Below are positions 58,553 through 64,000 of a stretch of 64,000 nt of DNA, piece after piece; within the stretch, counting starts at the first letter, position 1, and every line of letters starts with the position of its first letter. This DNA is from CAZBMJ01 sp964493205 (GTDB lineage: Bacteria; Myxococcota; UBA727; JABDBI01): NCBI GenBank assembly GCA_964493205.1, contig CAZBMJ010000002.1, positions 1 to 64,000 on the forward strand, in the 5' to 3' direction. The notes under the pieces were generated by a model. It did no database searches, was not told the DNA's origin, and was given only the letters and a program-made list of their open reading frames with translations. Made by a program: the position numbers and the translations under genes.

Positions 58553-58809
58553 TCATTTAGTTTTGTTAATAATTCAATATATCTTATATTATTAGGCACA
58601 AGTTCATAAGAATATTCATAGTTATATTTTTTATACATTTTCTCACTATCTTGATTACCTTCTCGTTCATTTTGGAAAATAAACCATCTTCTACAAGATT
58701 TATCATAATATAACAATCCTTCGACCTTTGTTAGCTTACTTGTTAATACTCCTATAATACAAGATACTGTAGACAAATGATTTTCTATAGTTAAATCTTT
58801 AAATTCCAT
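58540..58809 (-). CDS. WWW-tail small protein B
   Basis: 89 residues from ATG 58809 (MEFKDLTIENHL); the frame is open upstream but runs through a terminator hairpin. Central LLYYDKSCRRWFIFQN and C-terminal LTKLNDWWW resemble the proteins at 58304 and 59733. TAG stop. Confidence 0.6.
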   Translation of the reverse strand: MEFKDLTIENHLSTVSCIIGVLTSKLTKVEGLLYYDKSCRRWFIFQNEREGNQDSEKMYKKYNYEYSYELVPNNIRYIELLTKLNDWWW

Positions 58810-58825
58810 AAGTAAAAATTTAAAA

Positions 58826-58857
58826 TAAAAAAGACCCTCTGTTACGAGGGCCTTTTT
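58826..58857 (-). terminator. Intrinsic terminator after the 59 kb gene
   Basis: On the minus strand GGCCCTC (58852-58846) pairs with GAGGGTC (58839-58833), a 6-nt loop between, then TTTTTT. It lies directly after the stop of the gene at 58866. Confidence 0.88.
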
Positions 58858-58865
58858 CATTTGGA

Positions 58866-59357
58866 TTATTTAATGTAATCTTGTGATTTCTCCATGATTT
58901 TAGCAAGAGAATCTTTAATACGTTGCTCTTTACTTACATGTTCACTAAGCTCAGCTATAGCATTTTCAAGCTGTTTAATTTGTGCTGTATTGATTACACT
59001 GTTTATGGCTTTATCAATTACTTTGCTCCAATGTTCTACAGGTTTTTCTGCTATAGTAAAAGGAGCAATTTTAAGACCTTGAAGGTTATATCGTGTAATT
59101 TCATTAGCATATGCATCTCCTTGTGCGTGAATAGATGATGATATTTGCAACAATTCTGTTACAGAAGTTATATCTTTTATTGTTTTACCGTTGAATTTAA
59201 TATCAAGGGATACTGTGTCATCAACATCACCTTTTAATGATTTAAGTTGAGCTTTTAACTGCTCGATCACTGCACCAACCTCTTTAGCTGATGTAGGAAT
59301 AGTAATTTCACCTGCTGCAGATGCTTTTGCTACTGCTGTTGTTTTAGGTCTAGCCAT
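58866..59357 (-). CDS. Conserved hypothetical protein
   Basis: 163 residues, start MARPKTTAVAKASAAGEI. N-terminal Ala/Thr-rich arm, then a helix with VIEQLKAQLKSLKGD and a C-terminal coiled-coil region (LENAIAELSEHVSKEQRI). Codon use is more GC-rich than neighbours. Followed by a strong terminator, which suggests an abundant, separately regulated product. Function unknown. Confidence 0.65.
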   Translation of the reverse strand: MARPKTTAVAKASAAGEITIPTSAKEVGAVIEQLKAQLKSLKGDVDDTVSLDIKFNGKTIKDITSVTELLQISSSIHAQGDAYANEITRYNLQGLKIAPFTIAEKPVEHWSKVIDKAINSVINTAQIKQLENAIAELSEHVSKEQRIKDSLAKIMEKSQDYIK

Positions 59358-59389
59358 TTGTTTTTTTAAATTAAAAATGTTAATAAAAA

Positions 59390-59713
59390 TTATTCTTCTT
59401 CTTCTCTACTCCAGAACGTGCGTTGGTAATGAGCTATTTTTACTGCTGTCTGGAAGCCCTTTTCAGGACCATCTATAAATTTTATTATCCACCATTGATA
59501 ATTATAAAGTATTTGTACTTTGTCTTGTATACGCTTAGGATTATTTTCTCCACGTTCTACAAATTCATAAGTACGTTGATCATAAGGTGGCTCTCGATTC
59601 TCTAATCTTTTCAACAATATAGCATTACCTCTAAATTGTTGTTGTTTTTGCCAATTTAAAAAAATAGGCAGAATATTACCTTCTTTAAGGTTCTTTTTTA
59701 ATATTTTATGCAT
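59390..59713 (-). CDS. Hypothetical protein
   Basis: 107 residues, basic, starting MHKILKKNLKEGNILP, with RENREPPYDQRTYEF-like central stretch (LENREPPYDQRTYEFVERGE). Soluble, possibly nucleic-acid associated by charge. No motif recognised. Confidence 0.55.
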   Translation of the reverse strand: MHKILKKNLKEGNILPIFLNWQKQQQFRGNAILLKRLENREPPYDQRTYEFVERGENNPKRIQDKVQILYNYQWWIIKFIDGPEKGFQTAVKIAHYQRTFWSREEEE

Positions 59714-59732
59714 TTTTATTTATTTTAATTTA

Positions 59733-59978
59733 TCACCACCACCAAGTTAATTGATTAACTAATTGTATATTTTTTACTAAGTTATCTATTTTCCAACTAT
59801 GTGTATAATTATAAAGACTAACACTTTCGCCATCATCAGGTTTAAAACCCTTACATTTATTTTGAAATATATAGATATCGTCTTTATTTTCTACATATAT
59901 CATACCATCATCTATTATACATCCATTTATTGAACATGTTATTTTAGCTAAATGATACTTACTAGGATCCGATATCAT
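59733..59978 (-). CDS. WWW-tail small protein C
   Basis: 81 residues ending LTWWW. DGMIYVENKDDIYIFQNKCKGF and the YTHSW segment resemble a small all-beta family found in many Bacteroidota phages. TAA stop preceded by TGG TGG TGG codons. ATG overlaps the upstream gene. Confidence 0.6.
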   Translation of the reverse strand: MISDPSKYHLAKITCSINGCIIDDGMIYVENKDDIYIFQNKCKGFKPDDGESVSLYNYTHSWKIDNLVKNIQLVNQLTWWW

Positions 59979-60120
59979 ATATTTTTAAATTTTTAAGAAT
60001 TAAATAATCATCTTCTTTTATATAATATCCAATATTCTTTTTACTTTCTTCTGCTCTTTCTAATATACCTAATTCAAGTAAGATACTTCTTAAAGAAAGA
60101 GGAACTAAAATATATCTCAT
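59962..60120 (-). CDS. Small hypothetical protein
   Basis: 52 residues, MRYILVPLSLRSILLELG at the start and YYIKEDDYLIL near the end; TAG stop. Overlaps the WWW protein gene by 17 nt. A plausible gene immediately downstream of RNA element 1. Confidence 0.5.
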   Translation of the reverse strand: MRYILVPLSLRSILLELGILERAEESKKNIGYYIKEDDYLILKNLKIYDIGS

Positions 60121-60146
60121 AATAAATTTTAAGTTTTAAGAATAAC

Positions 60147-60214
60147 AAGTTACTGATAACACTATTACAAATGGACGTATTGTTGTTGTTTTTTTAGTTT
60201 GCTGTGTGTAACTT
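60147..60214 (-). ncRNA. RNA-like element 1
   Basis: 68 nt. Closing stem AAGTTAC/GTAACTT, then ACACAGCAAACT and AACAACAACAA boxes inside; G follows the 3' strand. Seen in sequence; RNA nature inferred from self-complementarity. Confidence 0.45.
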
Positions 60215-60218
60215 TTTC

Positions 60219-60278
60219 AGAACAGTTTTTGTTGTTTTAATTCCTATTTAAACTTTTTTAATTTGTTGTAACTGTTCT
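60219..60278 (-). ncRNA. RNA-like element 2
   Basis: 60 nt. Closing stem AGAACAGTT/AACTGTTCT (9 bp, perfect), interior ACAACAAATT ... AACAACAA, internal hairpin TTTAA/TTAAA with a 7-nt ATAGGAA loop; G follows. Directly precedes element 1. Confidence 0.5.
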
Positions 60279-60285
60279 TTAATTC

Positions 60286-60783
60286 TTATACTAATTCTAT
60301 TCTCTCACAATATTTATCTTTAAATCCTTTCCACCAGGCTTTTATTATAGATGGTTTAGATTCTTTGTTTGTTTGTTTATTTGTTTGTTTATTAGATATA
60401 GAGCTTATTTTATTTTTAAATTTCTCCCAAATATAATCTAATAAAAATACAGTACCAAAAAATACTGCAAAAAATAATAAAAGAGAACTAAAAAAAATTA
60501 TATAATCTAATATTATAAAATTAGTAGTAAGAAAATTATCAGTTGAATATATAAGAAAAAATAGTACTTGTAAAAGTTTTTCTGCATAACTACCTTGAAT
60601 ATATAAATCATTTTTACCTTTACTACTTATCCAAACTATGCTCTGAATAATACCTACTAAAGATGTAAACATGAATATACTCCACAATACATTATACCAA
60701 AATAACTGACATATGTTTGTAGGATAATTAGAATGATTATCTGAATAAGTTTTTACCCAAAAACTGTCCCTTTTTAACTTCAT
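60286..60783 (-). CDS. Phage membrane protein with cytoplasmic C-terminal tail
   Basis: 165 residues with three hydrophobic helices (about 26-50, 68-85, 92-113) and a basic tail SIIKAWWKGFKDKYCERI typical of a small membrane-protein family common in Bacteroidota phages. A tetranucleotide repeat encodes NKQTNKQTNKES before the tail. Overlaps the next gene by 4 nt. Confidence 0.65.
   Translation of the reverse strand: MKLKRDSFWVKTYSDNHSNYPTNICQLFWYNVLWSIFMFTSLVGIIQSIVWISSKGKNDLYIQGSYAEKLLQVLFFLIYSTDNFLTTNFIILDYIIFFSSLLLFFAVFFGTVFLLDYIWEKFKNKISSISNKQTNKQTNKESKPSIIKAWWKGFKDKYCERIELV
60364..60391. repeat. TTTG/TTTA tetranucleotide tract within a coding gene
   Basis: Seven 4-nt units (mostly TTTG) in frame with the membrane protein; on the coding strand they spell Asn-Lys-Gln-Thr repeats. 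Possible site of length variation. Confidence 0.65.
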
Positions 60784-61052
60784 ACTACTTCTTTGAAGTG
60801 TGGATTTAAATGTACTGCTTCAGCTAATATAGCAGCTTGTTCTACAAAGAATTTGTAATTAGCTTCTTCTACAGGAATATTACATAATGTTTTACCTTTT
60901 GTAAATCTACCTGACGCAACTATTCTACCAGTTTTACGACAGAAATTATCTTTGCCACCACACCTGGCGGCAGCTAAACATAGGGTGTTTCCCATGAATT
61001 CTCCAGCAATAGTTACTCTATTGTGAGGGTGTTTAGAATGAAAAAATAGCAT
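60780..61052 (-). CDS. Small conserved phage protein
   Basis: 90 residues: FHSKHPHNRVTIAGEFMGNTLCLAAARCGGKDNFCRKTGRIVASGR, a Cys/Arg-rich segment recurring in phages of this group, then a helical C-terminus. Possible zinc or nucleic-acid binder. Coupled by ATGA to the membrane protein. Confidence 0.6.
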   Translation of the reverse strand: MLFFHSKHPHNRVTIAGEFMGNTLCLAAARCGGKDNFCRKTGRIVASGRFTKGKTLCNIPVEEANYKFFVEQAAILAEAVHLNPHFKEVV

Positions 61053-61080
61053 ACTACTATTAATTTAATGTTAAAAAATC

Positions 61081-61140
61081 AGATTTCTATTGTTGTTTTC
61101 ACCTCTTGAAATTTTGTTTTAATTTGCTGTTTAGAAATCT
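61081..61140 (-). ncRNA. RNA-like element 3
   Basis: 60 nt. Closing stem AGATTTCTA/TAGAAATCT (9 bp, perfect), AACAGCAAATT and AACAACAA boxes, internal hairpin TTTC/GAAA with a 7-nt loop; G and a T run follow, which could act as terminator for the 61 kb cluster. Confidence 0.55.
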
Positions 61141-61145
61141 TATAC

Positions 61146-61245
61146 AGTACACAAGTACCTCATGGATTTGAACCACGTAGGATTTACAATTACAGATTTT
61201 AAGTCTATATTGTTGAACCATTTTTTATTTGCTGTTAAGTGTACT
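61146..61245 (-). ncRNA. RNA-like element 4, tRNA-Leu(UAA)-like
   Basis: 100 nt. Closing stem AGTACAC/GTGTACT then G. After the AACAGCAAAT box there is an anticodon-like arm ATAGA-CTTAAAA-TCTGT (UAA) and a T-arm-like CGTGG-TTCAAAT-CCATG extended by CCT/AGG. The D arm is not recognisable and extra bases lie between the T arm and the closing stem, so it is not a canonical tRNA. Confidence 0.5.
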
Positions 61246-61250
61246 TTCTC

Positions 61251-61484
61251 AGATAATATCAAAGGACTTTGTTTAATGATTAGTTAATCAATCTTCTTTA
61301 TTATTAATGACATTTTAACTTACTCCTCTACTAAATAATAATTAATATTGTATGCAGACTGATTTCCAGCCAGTTAATGTATAATCTTTACAAATCTGCT
61401 ATATTAACTATATTTTTCAAATCAATGTAAATTATTTTAGTAATTATTTACCACTAAGTAATGCATTATTGCTGTATATTATCT
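61251..61484 (-). ncRNA. RNA-like element 5 (long), containing element 6
   Basis: 234 nt. Closing stem AGATAATAT/ATATTATCT (9 bp, perfect) with ACAGCAATAAT directly inside the 5' strand and G after the 3' strand, as in the short elements. The long interior holds element 6 and a Ser(GGA)-like hairpin ACTGG-CTGGAAA-TCAGT. No coding frame seen. Confidence 0.4.
61372..61409 (-). ncRNA. RNA-like element 6 (short, nested)
   Basis: 38 nt. Stem AGTTAAT/ATTAACT, interior ATAGCAGATTT, G after the stem. The shortest and weakest copy, nested in element 5. Confidence 0.3.
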
Positions 61485-61489
61485 TGAAC

Positions 61490-61583
61490 AACTCTCATAT
61501 AAGGAATCGAACCTTTTATTTACCCAGCATCCAGCCTTCGTCTTTATAGCAAAAAGTATTTTTATAATTGCTGTAAGAGAGTT
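61490..61583 (-). ncRNA. RNA-like element 7 with tRNA T arm
   Basis: 94 nt. Closing stem AACTCTC/GAGAGTT then G. TTACAGCAATTAT box, a possible anticodon arm with TTGCTAT loop (GCU, CTTT/AAAG), and a clear T-arm loop AAGG-TTCGATT-CCTT abutting the 3' strand. Class II tRNA length but no standard D arm or anticodon stem. Confidence 0.5.
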
Positions 61584-61592
61584 TTAATTAAA

Positions 61593-61826
61593 TTATTGTT
61601 TAACTGGTTTAGCTTTTACATAATATGCTCTACCATTTTTATCGAATTTTTTTATCTTTCTATTAGCATTATGTTCTTCAGCAAATTCATGAGTAGAACC
61701 CATAAATAATTCTTCTTCATCTTTGAATACTTTTTCATCGTATAAGTTTTCTGGAATACTTATAGCTTTATCAATAAAATAAACTACTGCGCATAATGCT
61801 ACCATACCTACTAAAATCCACATCAT
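61593..61826 (-). CDS. Small single-pass membrane protein
   Basis: 77 residues: N-terminal hydrophobic helix (MMWILVGMVALCAVVYFID), then a soluble charged domain with ELFMGST and a Lys-rich end. It is the only protein gene between the two RNA element blocks. Confidence 0.6.
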   Translation of the reverse strand: MMWILVGMVALCAVVYFIDKAISIPENLYDEKVFKDEEELFMGSTHEFAEEHNANRKIKKFDKNGRAYYVKAKPVKQ

Positions 61827-61858
61827 ATTTAAAATTTTTAAGTGATTAAAAAAAAAAC

Positions 61859-61924
61859 AGAATACATGTTGTTAACCGTAAAATTTCAATTTGTTGTTAT
61901 TTTTAAATTTGCTATTTGTATTCT
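61859..61924 (-). ncRNA. RNA-like element 8
   Basis: 66 nt. Closing stem AGAATACA/TGTATTCT (8 bp, perfect), AATAGCAAATTT and AACAACAA boxes, G then a 10-T run that may terminate the 62 kb transcript. Confidence 0.52.
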
Positions 61925-61928
61925 TATC

Positions 61929-61994
61929 AGATGATTTTATTTAGCGTGTCAAATTAAAAGTTTGGTGCTTGTTTTAAGTTGCTGTAAATCATCT
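61929..61994 (-). ncRNA. RNA-like element 9, Lys-anticodon-like loop
   Basis: 66 nt. Closing stem AGATGATTT/AAATCATCT (9 bp, perfect), ACAGCAACTTAAAAC box, and hairpin CAAA-CTTTTAA-TTTG whose loop equals a tRNA-Lys (UUU) anticodon loop. Nothing like a T arm; G follows the stem and element 8 begins 4 nt later. Confidence 0.52.
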
Positions 61995-62052
61995 TATACA
62001 GACACCATTACCTAAATAATGATGCCTGCAAACCTCTAAATCTAATATTGTT

Positions 62053-62414
62053 GGGGGTGCTCACTTGCAGGTGTGAGTTAGTTTCAATATCAGTGAAATT
62101 TATTGTTGTTATATTTGCTGTAAATAATCTTAACAGATTAAGTATCCATCCACCCCCTTGTTCTTATATACCTAATAACTTGCGTTCTTTAGGTGTTAAT
62201 TTTGCAAGATATAAAACCTTTGTTTGCTCAAGATCAAGCAGCAAATGCTACTTGTGGTTTTAAACTTGAAACCAAAGATACTACTTTAGCACCTTCAGTC
62301 AATTTATTAAAAAATTTGCCATTTAAAATCTGGTATAAGTTATTATAGTGAGACTACTACCATTCTCACTGCTGATTGTATACTACTTGTTATCTGTCGA
62401 TTCCGTTCACCCCA
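62053..62414 (-). ncRNA. ssrA: Probable phage tmRNA (trans-translation RNA) with atypical 3' end
   Basis: 5' end GGGGTGAACGGAATCGACAG contains the tmRNA UCGAC signature. ACAGAT and AAGTA (62384-62397) pair with TACTT and ATCTGT (62133-62144) as the long P2 helix. PK1: GTGAGA/TCTCAC with loop TGGTA pairing TACCA (62331-62369). A tag frame GCT...TGA (62290-62234) encodes 18 residues ending VAFAA. A second pseudoknot after the tag: CTTGC/GCAAG with ACCTAA pairing TTAGGT (62170-62208). The 3' side holds an extra ACAGCAA-type stretch, a CTCAC/GTGAG arm without a TTCRA loop, and CACCCC that pairs with the 5' GGGGTG (or with GGGGGTG at 62151-62157). No G3-U70 pair is seen. Exact 3' end unresolved. 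Confidence 0.72.
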
Positions 62415-62436
62415 TATATTTTTATGTTTAATATAA

Positions 62437-64000
62437 TTAAAGCTCTATCATATTAAGTACCTCTTGATCCATTGCTGCATCAAATAGTTCTTTTTGATTT
62501 TTAGGTGCTGGTTTATCTTTAACTCCTGTTAAGAAACTAAGAACACTACCATCATAACCACCAAAATAGAATACTTTGTATTTTTCAGAATTATATGTTT
62601 GAAATGGTCTGTTTGTATTACCATAGAATGTATTTCTAATATCCCAAAACACAAACGTTAAATTATCTCTATATTCTCTGCTAAATCCTGCAGCTTTAAG
62701 AATTTCTCTAAAAGCTTTAATATTACTGTCATTATGCATTCCTGTTTTATCAAATTCTCCATCACTAATAACAACTAATCCATTAGGAAAGTCTTTCTCA
62801 GCAACACCTTTACCTTTAATTTCAGCAAATAATCTAGCTACACTTAAAAAATTAGTATTAGCTGATGCTTGTCTAGTTTCTGTTTGCCAGTGTTCTGTAA
62901 AAGTAGAACCTTTAATAGCTCTTAATATTGCATTTTGTGAAAAATCTATATAATGATTATGGAAGTAACCAGTAAGTAAATTAGCAAAATAAATACTAAG
63001 TGATTTAGCAACATGATAAGAAGATACTTTAGTTCCATAAGCCATACTATCCATGCTAGTCGAGGTATCCTTCAAAACAATAAAATTAACATCTCCCCTT
63101 GTCTTACCTGCTAATTCTAATAAACCTTGATATTGTTTATCAATAGTTGTTCGTTGATAAGGTGTCATAGTATGAGATATCTTACTAGCAAGCTCGTAAA
63201 CATAACCAGTAAACTTAGCTACAGGCTTAGATTCTATCCAAGCTGTATATTTAGATTCAAGTCCTTGGTTTTTTAAGTATTTAGAACTGACTAATAAAGA
63301 CAAAGCTCTACCATGAATTGTATCAAAATTAACTAAAGAATGTTTTCTCTGACTAATTAACTGTTGCCATTGATGTGCAGTACCACTAGATTTTAATTTA
63401 CGATACTTTTTGTAAGTAGATGAATCTAACTTATTACCAAATAAAAGAGAACATATCCATTTACTAATCATATTGTCTGCTTGAGACTCTAAAGTAGTAC
63501 ATGCATTATTACTCTTAATTTGAGGTAAATACTTTTTGACTAATTCACTAGTATTAGGATTTTCTAATCCTGCTAATAATAAATCACCAAATGCTGTCCA
63601 ATTAAGAACTCTGTTATCCCATCCATTATACTGAAGATCATAACTTAACATAGTTATAATGTCTTTCCATGAACCTACACTAATTATTAAATGAATGTTT
63701 TTCCAAAATATAGTAGGTTTATTAATTGCTATCCACATAAATCTAAATATACCTTCATGTTTAAGACCTAAACCTTTTTGTACATCTGATGTAGATTCAC
63801 CATTCCATAATTGTACTTTACGTGTAATTATTCTTGTATAAAGAGATAATTTAAACGTAAGTATAGGACTAATTGCCCATAGTATTGCCATTAAGTTAGC
63901 TATTAATTTATATTCTCTAGGTTCTTTATAATTTCCCAGATTAGCGAAATCTGTACAAAACTCATCATCTAAAGATGAAAAAGCTTTAGCACCATTTCCT
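62437..64000 (-). CDS. TROVE/DUF2828-like protein with vWA domain (5' end beyond window)
   Basis: The frame is open through base 64000, so the ATG at 63891 is internal and about 520 residues are visible. The N-terminal part (NGAKAFSSLDDEF, FRFMWIAINKPTIFW, ISVGSWKDIITML) has the HEAT-like helical repeats of TROVE/DUF2828 proteins, and FDTIHGRALSLLV is the hinge motif. The C-terminal vWA domain has a MIDAS-like DTSTSM (near 63060) and VVISDGEFD. TROVE proteins such as Ro60/Rsr bind Y RNAs and misfolded RNA. DUF2828 is a related family seen in large viruses. A tmRNA and RNA array lie directly downstream on the same strand. Confidence 0.75.
   Translation of the reverse strand, partial: GNGAKAFSSLDDEFCTDFANLGNYKEPREYKLIANLMAILWAISPILTFKLSLYTRIITRKVQLWNGESTSDVQKGLGLKHEGIFRFMWIAINKPTIFWKNIHLIISVGSWKDIITMLSYDLQYNGWDNRVLNWTAFGDLLLAGLENPNTSELVKKYLPQIKSNNACTTLESQADNMISKWICSLLFGNKLDSSTYKKYRKLKSSGTAHQWQQLISQRKHSLVNFDTIHGRALSLLVSSKYLKNQGLESKYTAWIESKPVAKFTGYVYELASKISHTMTPYQRTTIDKQYQGLLELAGKTRGDVNFIVLKDTSTSMDSMAYGTKVSSYHVAKSLSIYFANLLTGYFHNHYIDFSQNAILRAIKGSTFTEHWQTETRQASANTNFLSVARLFAEIKGKGVAEKDFPNGLVVISDGEFDKTGMHNDSNIKAFREILKAAGFSREYRDNLTFVFWDIRNTFYGNTNRPFQTYNSEKYKVFYFGGYDGSVLSFLTGVKDKPAPKNQKELFDAAMDQEVLNMIEL

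Noticed and set aside
58809..58860. Upstream extension of the WWW protein B from ATG 58860
   Set aside because: The extra codons run through the G-C-rich terminator hairpin at 58826-58857, so the internal ATG at 58809 is preferred.
60147..61994. CRISPR array or DNA transposon (MITE) interpretation of the repeated ACAGCAA elements
   Set aside because: The repeated box is short and imperfect, spacing is irregular, and the flanking stems differ in every copy while pairing only with themselves. CRISPR repeats and terminal inverted repeats would be nearly identical among copies.
62048..62263. Plus-strand open frame of 71 codons
   Set aside because: It lies entirely over the tmRNA pseudoknot and 3' region, has no start context and no recognisable protein features.
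1..64000. Stop-codon reassignment (TAG or TGA read-through) as in some crAss-like phages
   Set aside because: Long genes are intact under the standard code, and TAG and TGA both end genes (for example TAG at 58540 and 59962, TGA at 9588). No genes are systematically broken at TAG.

Overview
The window is an AT-rich (roughly 30% G+C by eye), gene-dense piece of a large tailed-phage genome. It most resembles a crAss-like phage of Bacteroidota, probably from the intron- and intein-rich, family-B-polymerase lineages. The reasons are: giant proteins carrying the phage RNA polymerase motif DFDVDK next to a replication block on the other strand; family B DNA polymerase, DnaB-like helicase, DnaG-like primase, uracil-DNA glycosylase, ligase and SPFH lipoprotein genes; and host-type TAnnTTTG promoter boxes. 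The standard code is used, with TAA, TGA and TAG all acting as stops.

Layout. 1-14.6 kb, plus strand: two giant virion/transcription proteins, the first entering from the left edge. A bidirectional terminator at 14.6 kb separates them from a long, tightly overlapped minus-strand block. 14.6-32.2 kb: ligase, PRPP-synthetase-like protein, small membrane and lipoproteins, a class II ribonucleotide reductase carrying both an intein and a group I intron, UDG, two metallophosphoesterases, an orphan RNA-ligase module and nucleotide-pool enzymes. 32.3-43.2 kb: an amidoligase neighbourhood (amidoligase, class II glutamine amidotransferase, gamma-glutamylcyclotransferase-like protein, COOH-NH2 ligase, intron-split ATP-grasp). 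44-51 kb: primase, SSB-like protein, RecA-like ATPase, intron-split DnaB-like helicase, SF2 helicase. 51-54 kb: a SleB-like hydrolase and a tandem family of small membrane proteins. 54.3-57.6 kb: intron-split DNA polymerase B. 58-60 kb: small proteins, three ending in Trp-Trp-Trp.

60.1-64 kb is the most unusual part: a TROVE/DUF2828-like vWA protein runs off the right edge. Directly downstream of it on the same strand are a probable phage tmRNA (UCGAC element, two pseudoknots, an 18-codon tag ending VAFAA) and an array of about nine RNA-like elements. Each element has a different 7-9 bp closing stem that pairs only with itself, a shared ACAGCAA box, and an invariant G after the stem. Some contain tRNA-like anticodon or T arms. 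I read this as a phage RNA island coupled to a Ro-like protein. The elements are seen in the sequence; the functional link is inference.

Homing elements are abundant: one intein, four group I introns, and six homing endonuclease genes (three inside introns, three free-standing). Four of these endonuclease genes are preceded by their own host-type promoter box.
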